In this document: positions 1 to 5,382 of the stretch, piece after piece | How the letters are laid out: every line of letters begins with the position of its first letter | Position numbering within the stretch: position 1 is the stretch's first letter | Assembly (NCBI GenBank): GCA_028283985.1 | Contig: JANQSQ010000422.1 | Location: forward strand, 1-7,894 | Source of the DNA: Rhodothermales bacterium | Lineage (GTDB): Bacteria > Bacteroidota > Rhodothermia > Rhodothermales > VXPQ01 | Direction of reading: 5' to 3' | Length of the DNA: 7,894 nt | Made by a program: the position numbers and the translations under genes | Notes under the pieces: model-generated | Databases searched by the model: none | Told to the model about the DNA's origin: nothing | The model's input: only the letters and a program-made list of their open reading frames with translations

Positions 1-205
1 ATGAACCTGACATCCGGGACAGGTGATGGCGTTGCGTAATTCATGGAAACGGCGGATGTACGACGGCGTTGCATGGCAAGTATACAACCGTTCCTTTCAA
101 GGTTCCTAATCCTGGTGACGTATGCCGCGCCATGCGTCATGCGGCCATTTTGCGGGCAGTGCAGGATATGCTTTCTCCGGCGTGCCCTGCAGGCATGTGG
201 ATATA
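1..205. other. No supportable gene upstream of tRNA-Arg
   Basis: I see no convincing gene in this stretch. A short frame from the first base ends with TAA at 37-39 and could be the tail of a gene outside the window, but thirteen codons show nothing recognisable. The open frame starting at 43 runs straight through the tRNA and is not believable. No clear promoter for the tRNA could be picked out. Confidence 0.5.
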
Positions 206-278
206 CCCCTCGTAGCTCAGGGGATAGAGCACCGGTTTCCTAAACCGTTGGTCGGAGGTTCGAATCCTCCCGAGGGGG
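206..278 (+). tRNA. tRNA-Arg, anticodon CCT
   Basis: A complete cloverleaf folds here. The acceptor stem pairs CCCCTCG (206-212) with CGAGGGG (271-277), and G278 is the discriminator. The D-arm is GCTC/GAGC (215-218/227-230). The anticodon stem pairs 232-236 with 244-248, with one C-U mismatch at its outermost pair. The seven-base loop TTCCTAA places CCT at 239-241, so it reads the arginine codon AGG. The T-arm is GGAGG-TTCGAAT-CCTCC (254-270). No CCA is encoded after the discriminator, so the CCA end must be added enzymatically. A run of seven T residues at 283-289, four bases past the gene, may help end transcription or 3' processing. Confidence 0.96.
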
Positions 279-643
279 CTGCTTTTTTTCCAGCCGCATA
301 CGGCGAGTTGCATGAGCTTATTTCCGTTATTGATTTCCCGTAGATGCGTATTCCGGGTTCAAGGAACGCCACAGGCATGCGTGCACCGGACATTTGGCTT
401 TATACGTTAGTTTTTTTGTGCAGGCTCTTGCCAGGTTATTCATCCGGGAAGGTTTACAGATTCTTAATACGTGTCCGTTATTGCACGTAACTTTTGTTGA
501 ATTATTCCCGTATATTCCGGTAGGCCTGTGTGGTTTTATGTCATTGCGCAAAGCGCCATGGTCTTGGCGAAGGAGCAGGAAGTCCTGGCAAGACCGGGTT
601 GCGCAGGCAGGAGGATGGGCAGGGCGTACATTCGAAACAGCCA
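279..643 (+). other. Intergenic region and possible structured leader
   Basis: This 365-base gap holds no supportable gene. It begins with a T7 tract (283-289) behind the tRNA and is AT-richer than its surroundings between about 390 and 540, as expected of a promoter region for the zinc-ribbon gene. I found no clean promoter; TAACTTTTG at 488-496 is only a loose match to the Bacteroidota -7 element. Nearer the gene, two alternative hairpins can form: CGCCA/TGGCG (554-558/565-569) and GGTCTTG/CAAGACC (560-566/589-595). They share bases 565-566, so they exclude each other. A perfect AGGAGG at 609-614 lies 29 bases before the chosen start, too far to serve it. Confidence 0.4.
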
Positions 644-1045
644 ATGATTCCATTCATGGAAAAACTGCAATGCAAGGCATGCGGCAGCATCAGCATGGTG
701 CCGATGGATGTGCTCGGGGACGACGAAGAAAATGAACCGAATGCTTCCGCGCCGGACCAGGACGGCAACTCGCAAACCCGCTTTTATACCTGTCATGTAT
801 GCGGCGACAACTGGCTATCGGTCAAGGAAAGCCATATGGGGGATCATACGGTCACCTTTGTGCACCAGATGGGTATGTCTCCGGAGTTGAAACGTATTGC
901 GCATATCGAACCCCCGGCGGCTGCTCGGAGCGCGAACGTCGATTACTGGGAGTATTATCTCGACGACGAGGAGATTTCGGCCGAGGCATGGCACGACAAA
1001 CTCATCACACGGCGCAAGGTGTTGAAGTCGATCTGCTCGAATTGA
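644..1045 (+). CDS. Small zinc-ribbon protein, function unknown
   Basis: This is a 133-residue soluble protein with no signal peptide or membrane segment. It has two cysteine knuckles, C10-x2-C13 and C50-x2-C53, which should together bind one zinc ion. The linker between them is acidic (DDEENEP around residues 26-32). The second knuckle, FYTCHVCGDNW (47-57), resembles the TFIIS/RPB9 type of zinc ribbon, in which a basic or aromatic lead-in, CxxCG and a Trp follow an acidic turn. The rest (about 60-133) is polar and matches no family I recognise. I chose ATG 644; ATG 656 is equally possible, and the frame stays open back to a GTG at 530 with poor-looking sequence. No Shine-Dalgarno sequence precedes either ATG. 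The gene stands alone and converges on the minus-strand operon. A role in nucleic-acid or RNA-polymerase binding is a guess from fold type only. Confidence 0.72.
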   Translation: MIPFMEKLQCKACGSISMVPMDVLGDDEENEPNASAPDQDGNSQTRFYTCHVCGDNWLSVKESHMGDHTVTFVHQMGMSPELKRIAHIEPPAAARSANVDYWEYYLDDEEISAEAWHDKLITRRKVLKSICSN

Positions 1046-1092
1046 GGCCTCGGTAGATCGTTGCAATGAGTACGACATAATGCGCCGCGGAG

Positions 1093-3036
1093 CTACGACT
1101 CGAATCTCCATCGGGCCAGCACCTTCATTTCCCGTACGCGGTTTCCCGGGGTTTCGTCGCGCCCGGATCCGGTAGAACGCACATCCTCATAGCGCGTGGC
1201 GCCGAACTTCAATTGCACCATCAGGCGTCGGGAAGCGTCCAAACGAGCCAGGACATACCACCGGCGACCGCGTCCATTGAAGGATGGGGCGCCGAATCCA
1301 TACAGCACATCGTTTTCGAACATGTAAAGCCGGGCGGACGCATCTGCCGCATCGAAAAGGGCATACCGCATATCCAGTTGCAGAAATGGCCGGGGTTTCC
1401 AACGGAAATCCTGGTATACCAGGACCCCCGCCGCCTTTTTCTCTGCTTCGGCGTGGACGGTTTCGATGCGTGTCCTGGAGCGAAGGGAAGAACTGTGTCT
1501 GTATTCGATCTGTATCCGCAGGGATTGCCGGCGTTTGCGGGTTGCACAGGGAAGTAGCAGGCGGCCGGTCAGGCAGCGGGCCGCTGCTTCGGATGTTTGC
1601 GTCAGGGCCCGCACATGCAGCGTGAACCAGTTCCGCCGTTTGTATTCGATTATCCCGGCAACGAACCGGTCGCGCGCATCAGGCAGGAGGTTTAGCGGGC
1701 GTTTTCGCTCCCGCACTCGTACGGTTGCTGTCCATGCTTGGAAGGGCCGAATGTGGCTTTCGGCAAGCCATTCGGCGTACCGGTAGCTTTCCCCGCGGGA
1801 ATTTACTCCGATCCGGGTGTGCGGCCGCAGGCCGTTTGCCGCGGTTTTTCGCATCCGGACATGCACAGAGGCATTTTCGATGGGGGCAAACGAGACGGTC
1901 AACGATTGATGTCTCTCTTTCGGGACGAATTCGAACGAGCCTTCCCAACGGGGCCCGGCCCATCCGCCGAATACCGACAGGGCATGCATATTCCGGGAAA
2001 CGCCGAGCATGTGCTGCGTATGGAGAGACAACGCCCCGGCGTACGCGGAACCCTGTCGGAACACGGCTATCCCGCCGGCAGCGCGTTCCCGGGCCTGCCC
2101 CCGTCTTTCGTACTCGGTTTGCGTGCGGTGATATCCGGTGGAGGCCAGGCTCCATACGCCCAGGGTAGTATCGACACGGGCGTCCAGCGGTACGTACGAG
2201 ACGAAGCCGGTTACGGATACCCCGTACAGCGATTTCGATTGTATGGCCAGGCCCCTGAAATAGGCATGCTCCCGAGCGGAGGCATGGGGCCGCAGGATCC
2301 GGTCGACGGAGGCCGTGCGTAACGAAGAAAGCCCCGCCACCCCCTGGCCCGCTACGAGCCCTTCGCCTGCCTGGACCGTATAGCTACCTGCTACGATGCG
2401 CTCGAAGGGCCCCCGGTTGTCCACGCTCAGGTGCAGGGCTGCAAAATCGGCGCCGAATCTTCCTCCGCCGGGGCGCCATCGGATCGGTTCTCCCGGATCC
2501 TTGTCGAACGTGATCCCTGTGGCGAAATGTTCTCCTATACGTACGCCGATGCGCCACTGCAAGGCGTCAGGGGAGCCGAGATAGCCGGAGGGTTCATCCT
2601 CCCGGTATCCTTTTCCGGTGTCCAGGCGACGGTTCCAGCGCTGCACGAGGTCTGTTCGGATGCGTGGGCGCGTTCGGGGCGCCGGGCGGTCGAATGTAAC
2701 GAAGGGGAGCAACATGCTGACGGCGTGTTCATCCAGACCTGCGAGCAACAGGGATTCCGGTTCTTCGAGGCTTTTTCCGGATGAACGCCACGCGAGGATA
2801 CGTTGCACGTTCATTTCTGACATGCCGGGGATCGAGCGCAGCGCTTCCGCCGATGCCGTTTCCAACCGGATTTTCCGGTGCGCGGCATATTCGATCGCTT
2901 CATTCAGCGAGGCGGAATCTTCCAAGCCGTCCTCCAGCATATCCAGCGCGGTCTCGATGACCATGGCCGTTTCCGTGGTGTCAGCGGGCGGGTTTGCGGC
3001 TTGCATCATACACGCCAGCAGGATTGCCATTTTCAT
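1093..3036 (-). CDS. HhH-domain outer-membrane barrel protein
   Basis: This 647-residue protein begins with a short signal-like segment (MKMAILLACMMQAA). Residues 57-115 form a ComEA-like double helix-hairpin-helix region: LETASAEALRSIPGM, then QRILAWRSSGKSLEEPESLL, then GLDEHAVSMLLPFV. Both hairpins have lost the canonical GxG (GMS and GLD instead of GIG-type turns), which weakens a DNA-binding reading. The rest, roughly 125-647, alternates aromatic and polar residues like an outer-membrane beta-barrel and ends RWRFES. Landmarks GSYTVQAGEGLVAGQG (217-232) and AYFRGLA (258-264) match, from memory, a conserved Bacteroidota family of HhH-barrel proteins often labelled ComEA-like; its function is not established. 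The upstream barrel gene stops 3 nt before this ATG, so the two are probably co-transcribed and translationally coupled; the only ribosome-site candidate is a weak CTGGTGAA. DNA handling at the outer membrane is possible but unproven. Confidence 0.88.
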   Translation of the reverse strand: MKMAILLACMMQAANPPADTTETAMVIETALDMLEDGLEDSASLNEAIEYAAHRKIRLETASAEALRSIPGMSEMNVQRILAWRSSGKSLEEPESLLLAGLDEHAVSMLLPFVTFDRPAPRTRPRIRTDLVQRWNRRLDTGKGYREDEPSGYLGSPDALQWRIGVRIGEHFATGITFDKDPGEPIRWRPGGGRFGADFAALHLSVDNRGPFERIVAGSYTVQAGEGLVAGQGVAGLSSLRTASVDRILRPHASAREHAYFRGLAIQSKSLYGVSVTGFVSYVPLDARVDTTLGVWSLASTGYHRTQTEYERRGQARERAAGGIAVFRQGSAYAGALSLHTQHMLGVSRNMHALSVFGGWAGPRWEGSFEFVPKERHQSLTVSFAPIENASVHVRMRKTAANGLRPHTRIGVNSRGESYRYAEWLAESHIRPFQAWTATVRVRERKRPLNLLPDARDRFVAGIIEYKRRNWFTLHVRALTQTSEAAARCLTGRLLLPCATRKRRQSLRIQIEYRHSSSLRSRTRIETVHAEAEKKAAGVLVYQDFRWKPRPFLQLDMRYALFDAADASARLYMFENDVLYGFGAPSFNGRGRRWYVLARLDASRRLMVQLKFGATRYEDVRSTGSGRDETPGNRVREMKVLARWRFES

Positions 3037-3039
3037 GCT

Positions 3040-3906
3040 TCACCAGGAATAGAGGAGGGACAAGGATGGCGTCCAGCCCAGTATTTCGTGTCGCTGCGCT
3101 GCGAAATCCGCTCGAACCGACGCGAGGTTCAGCCCGATTCCCCCGCTTGCCTGCCTTGGCCCCGAGGTAATACCTCCCCGCAACGCCAGTATCTCGGCCA
3201 ATCGGATTTCGATGCCGGCCGCCATGGAAAGAGGGGAGCGTACTTCCTTGGCCACATCCGCCGTCATGGCGAAGGTCTCCGAGGGCTGCCACGCGGCCCC
3301 GACAGCAAGGCGTCGGCGGAGGTCGGAGCGCAGGGGGCCGGCCACCGCGGTCAGATTGTATGCGACGGCTCCCAGCGAAACGAATGGCGTAATCGGGAGC
3401 AGCACACCCACTGTCAGCCCCAGTGCGCCGGCTTGTCCGTGATTCGCTATGTGCACCTGATTCCACTCGGCCCGCACACCTGTATGGACTTGCCGGTGTG
3501 TTCCGAAGCCGAAGCGTCTTCCAAAACCGGCATCCAGTACGAAGTGTCTGTAGAGATCGAATCCGAAGGCCGAAGCGCCCCCGGCGATTGCACCCTTGCG
3601 GAAGGGCGCCACGAGCCGGATACCGGCGAACCGCAGTTCGGGCAATCCATAGAATTGGGCGCCGTGCAGCGCGAGGATTCGGGTATTCGCCTGACCCCAC
3701 GCAGCGGGGTTTACTTGTCCCGCAGCGTCATCCGGAAATGCGGCCGAAGCTCCCCCGAGCGCCGCGTTCCGCGCCCCCGAAAACAGAGGCTGTCCCATAG
3801 CGGATTGCCGTGTGTTCGCTGCGGGCAGAGCAGTCAGGAGCAGCAAAAGTATTCTGCCCAGACAGGAGGAAAGGTATATGCGGCGGGAAGAGGCGGGGTA
3901 ACACAC
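3040..3906 (-). CDS. PorV/PorQ-like outer-membrane beta-barrel protein
   Basis: This is a 288-residue outer-membrane protein. A signal peptide covers about residues 1-35, with basic residues then a hydrophobic core ILLLLLTALPAA (19-30). The mature N-terminus carries GARNAALGGASAAF, then PDDAAGQVNPAAWG (44-71), the FadL/PorV-type signature in which a glycine-rich strand is followed by DDA and NPA. The remainder is glycine-rich with alternating aromatic residues, and it ends on an aromatic (LSLLYSW), as barrels do. PorV in type IX secretion delivers or retains secreted substrates at the outer membrane, and PorQ is a related shuttle component. At 288 residues this protein is shorter than typical PorV, so the exact subfamily is open. 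The start is a GTG (TGTGTTACCCC on the minus strand); the next in-frame ATG would remove the signal peptide. It is first in an operon with the HhH-barrel gene and divergent from porD. Confidence 0.82.
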   Translation of the reverse strand: MCYPASSRRIYLSSCLGRILLLLLTALPAANTRQSAMGQPLFSGARNAALGGASAAFPDDAAGQVNPAAWGQANTRILALHGAQFYGLPELRFAGIRLVAPFRKGAIAGGASAFGFDLYRHFVLDAGFGRRFGFGTHRQVHTGVRAEWNQVHIANHGQAGALGLTVGVLLPITPFVSLGAVAYNLTAVAGPLRSDLRRRLAVGAAWQPSETFAMTADVAKEVRSPLSMAAGIEIRLAEILALRGGITSGPRQASGGIGLNLASVRADFAAQRHEILGWTPSLSLLYSW

Positions 3907-3933
3907 GGGTTTTTTCTTTCACAGACACCGTGC

Positions 3934-3951
3934 GGGGTCATGCATGACCCC
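3934..3951. repeat. Perfect 18-bp palindrome, possible operator
   Basis: GGGGTCATGCATGACCCC is a perfect inverted repeat with no central spacer. It lies about 28 bases upstream of the GTG start of the PorV-like gene. This could be a dimeric regulator's operator, or a hairpin with a TGCA loop in the 5' leader of the minus-strand message. As a terminator it is weak, since only AAAATTTT follows on the plus strand. Confidence 0.6.
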
Positions 3952-3965
3952 CTGCGTAAAATTTT

Positions 3966-3977
3966 CCCGGCGCCGGG
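3966..3977. repeat. Perfect 12-bp palindrome CCCGGCGCCGGG
   Basis: CCCGGCGCCGGG lies 14 bases from the larger palindrome and 3 bases before TATAGT at 3981. In a GC-rich genome a palindrome of this composition is easier to get by chance than the 18-bp one. Its place in the divergent promoter region is the reason to record it. It could be a second operator half or a short hairpin. Confidence 0.4.
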
Positions 3978-4119
3978 CTGTATAGTGGTAACAGGCCCTA
4001 GTCACATTTCCTTATTCCGTCCGCCGGAAACAGAGCAAGTCCGTTTCGGTATGAGCAAGAGTCCTTTGCCTCTCCATAAAAACCCGCATCCCGTACGAAA
4101 GAACATGTTCTTTTCCACG

Positions 4120-5037
4120 ATGCGTTTTCTTCTCTCTTCGACGGCGTCGGTTGTCGCGCTGCTTCTTTTCTCGCTCTTTTTTTCGCCGAAGCCGGCCGCC
4201 GCGCAGGAATTCAACTGTGCGATTTCGGTCAATTACAGTACGCTGACGGGCTCCGACTTCGGATTTCTTGAAGATCTCGAACTGCGCATGGAAGAATATG
4301 TGAACGATCGTTTCTGGACGGAGGATAGCTTCCGGGAAGACGAACGCATTGAGTGTACGATGGATGTGATTGTGCTGGAAGCCATCTCGTTGACCAGTTT
4401 CAATGCACGGCTTGTAGTGGCGACACGCCGGCCGATCTACAACACCATGCAGCACAGTACGGTCGTTCGGTTCAGCGACGAGTCCTGGCAATTCAGGTAT
4501 GCACAGGGTCAGCCCCTCGTGTTCAATCTCGAACAGTACGATCCGTTGACCTCGGTCATCGACTTTTATGCGTATATGATGCTCGGGTATGACTACGATA
4601 CCTTCAGCGAACTCGGCGGCACGCCGCATTTCGAGACGGCGCGCCGGATTGCGGAACGTGCACAATCCGTATCGGGGGAGGGTTGGTCGGAATTAGGCAG
4701 TCCTACTGAGCCTGGACGCGGCAATCTGATCACGCAGGTGCTGGATCCCCGCATGCGCCCGTTGCGCAAGGCGTATTTCGATTATCACTTCGGCGGGCTC
4801 GATCGCTTTCTAATGAATCCCGATACGGCGCGCAATGCCATTCTGCAGGTGCTTTCCGACCTGGATGTGTTGTACGAGGATGTTTCCCGGCAGCATGTCC
4901 TTGATCTCTTCTTTCTGGCGAAGTATAACGAACTGGCTGCGGTATTCGAGGGGTGGCAGGGGAGTAATCAGGCGTACGACTACCTTACGCTGCTCGATCC
5001 GGCTCACACGTCCGTATACGAAGATATCCTCGAGTAA
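4120..5037 (+). CDS. porD: PorD-like (DUF4835) type IX secretion-associated protein
   Basis: From ATG 4120 this is a 305-residue periplasmic protein, close to the usual DUF4835 length. A signal peptide (MR, then a hydrophobic stretch to residue 21, then PKPAAA) should be cut after Ala28, giving a mature start of QEFNC. Family landmarks, from memory, are the C33 beta-strand opening, a WTEDSFREDERIEC segment (66-79), RRPIYN (103-108), WQFRYAQGQPLVFN (123-136), and FYAYMMLGYDYDTFSELGG (149-167). Cys33 and Cys79 are the only cysteines in the mature protein and could form a disulphide. The family is called PorD and is tied to type IX secretion in Bacteroidota, but its molecular role is unclear. 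Alternative starts at 4105 and 4051 only lengthen the n-region; none has a ribosome site. The frame stays open far upstream (to 2878), antisense to the barrel operon, which could mislead a gene caller into a fused 719-residue call. Confidence 0.9.
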   Translation: MRFLLSSTASVVALLLFSLFFSPKPAAAQEFNCAISVNYSTLTGSDFGFLEDLELRMEEYVNDRFWTEDSFREDERIECTMDVIVLEAISLTSFNARLVVATRRPIYNTMQHSTVVRFSDESWQFRYAQGQPLVFNLEQYDPLTSVIDFYAYMMLGYDYDTFSELGGTPHFETARRIAERAQSVSGEGWSELGSPTEPGRGNLITQVLDPRMRPLRKAYFDYHFGGLDRFLMNPDTARNAILQVLSDLDVLYEDVSRQHVLDLFFLAKYNELAAVFEGWQGSNQAYDYLTLLDPAHTSVYEDILE

Positions 5038-5040
5038 AGG

Positions 5041-5064
5041 ATCGGCCCACTGAAAGGGGCCGAT
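5041..5064 (+). terminator. Strong hairpin after porD
   Basis: A perfect 8-bp stem, ATCGGCCC/GGGCCGAT (5041-5048 and 5057-5064), with an 8-base loop, starts 4 bases after the porD stop. No T-run follows on the plus strand (an A-rich GAGAAAAAAT does), so it is not a textbook intrinsic terminator. On the minus strand it lies beyond tRNA-Leu and is followed by CCTTTAC. It probably ends or protects porD mRNA and may also stop transcription coming from the tRNA. Confidence 0.55.
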
Positions 5065-5086
5065 GGATCAGAGAAAAAATATGGCG

Positions 5087-5170
5087 TGCGAAAGGGGGGA
5101 CTCGAACCCCCAAGGGTGTTACCCCACCAGATCCTAAATCTGGCGCGTCTGCCAGTTCCGCCACTTTCGC
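5087..5170 (-). tRNA. tRNA-Leu, anticodon TAG
   Basis: Read on the minus strand this is an 84-base class II tRNA. The acceptor stem pairs GCGAAAG with CTTTCGC, and the discriminator is A (plus position 5087). The anticodon stem is CCAGA/TCTGG with loop TTTAGGA, giving anticodon TAG (plus 5134-5136), so it reads CUA and possibly CUG for leucine. The long variable arm (TGGGGTAACACCCTT) is typical of tRNA-Leu. The T-arm is GGGGG-TTCGAGT-CCCCC. No CCA is encoded directly after the discriminator. A run of six T residues on the minus strand (plus 5074-5079) follows closely. Confidence 0.96.
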
Positions 5171-5192
5171 ATGAAAGGTCGTTTCCGTCTGG

Positions 5193-5200
5193 CAATACTA
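5193..5200 (-). promoter_or_regulatory. Possible -7 element for tRNA-Leu
   Basis: On the minus strand this reads TAGTATTG, one base off the Bacteroidota -7 consensus TAnnTTTG. It lies 22 bases upstream of the mature tRNA 5' end, which is reasonable for a short tRNA leader. I found no good TTTG -33 element at the expected spacing, so this rests on one motif in an AT-rich patch. Confidence 0.3.
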
Positions 5201-5225
5201 TTATTCGCCCTGTAGCGTTTTGTTG

Positions 5226-5237
5226 ATCAGAGTATCC
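5226..5237 (+). repeat. Copy of ATCAGAGTATCC intergenic motif
   Basis: ATCAGAGTATCC lies 145 bases upstream of the S46 start. It recurs exactly, inverted, just after that gene (7649-7660) and once more directly with one change (ATCAGAGCATCC, 7714-7725). All copies seen are intergenic. It may be a fragment of the element described at 7646-7728. Confidence 0.45.
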
Positions 5238-5276
5238 TGCAGTATCGCACCGGCAGGAATCTTTGAGGCTGCTTTC

Positions 5277-5306
5277 TTTGTATCAAAAAGTTATTGTGTA
5301 TCTCCG
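5277..5306 (+). promoter_or_regulatory. Possible promoter of the S46 gene
   Basis: TTTG at 5277-5280 is followed after 18 bases by TATCTCCG at 5299-5306, a partial fit to the Bacteroidota pattern TTTG then TAnnTTTG. The surrounding 50 bases are clearly AT-richer than the genes. It would leave a leader of about 70 bases before the ATG at 5383. Two of the four TTTG bases of the -7 element are replaced by C, so this is tentative. Confidence 0.27.
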
Positions 5307-5382
5307 TTATATACCTTCGTATCGTGTGACAACGTGACCGTCCGGGTTCGTCCTTGCGCGTTGCCGATCAGTTTTTTTAACC

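Larger units (their letters stand above)
3907..4119. promoter_or_regulatory. Shared divergent control region, barrel operon and porD
   Basis: This is the only space available for promoters of both the minus-strand barrel operon and the plus-strand porD. It contains two perfect palindromes (3934-3951 and 3966-3977). A TATAGT sits at 3981-3986 and could act as a -10 for porD, but no matching -35 or Bacteroidota -33 TTTG lies at the right distance. I could not identify a promoter for the minus-strand operon either. The compact arrangement makes co-regulation of the two transcripts plausible; this is inferred from layout only. Confidence 0.45.

Noticed and set aside
150..172. TTGCGG...TATGCT as a tRNA-Arg promoter
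   Set aside because: The spacer is only 11 bases, far short of the 16-18 needed for a sigma-70-type promoter.
43..243. 66-residue frame ending inside tRNA-Arg
   Set aside because: It runs through the 5' half of a well-folded tRNA and has no coding signature.
206..278. tRNA-Arg as an attachment site of an integrated element
   Set aside because: I found no second copy of the tRNA 3' end in the window and no integrase or mobile genes next to it.
530..643. N-terminal extension of the zinc-ribbon protein from GTG 530
   Set aside because: The extra 38 residues are Gly/Arg-rich with no family resemblance, and the DNA there forms hairpins more like a leader. ATG 644 starts just before the first cysteine knuckle.
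1738..2322. 194-residue plus-strand frame opposite the HhH-barrel gene
   Set aside because: It lies entirely inside the barrel gene, shows no motif or signal peptide, and its composition mirrors the opposite strand's codon pattern.
3860..3868. Lipobox-like LSSC in the PorV-like N-terminus
   Set aside because: The cysteine (residue 15) comes before, not after, the hydrophobic core at 19-30, so it cannot be a signal peptidase II site.
2878..5037. A single 719-codon plus-strand frame
   Set aside because: Only the part from about 4120 is a real protein (signal peptide then DUF4835). The upstream 400 codons are antisense to the PorV-like and HhH-barrel genes and read as low-complexity Arg/Gly/Pro-rich sequence typical of shadow frames in GC-rich DNA.
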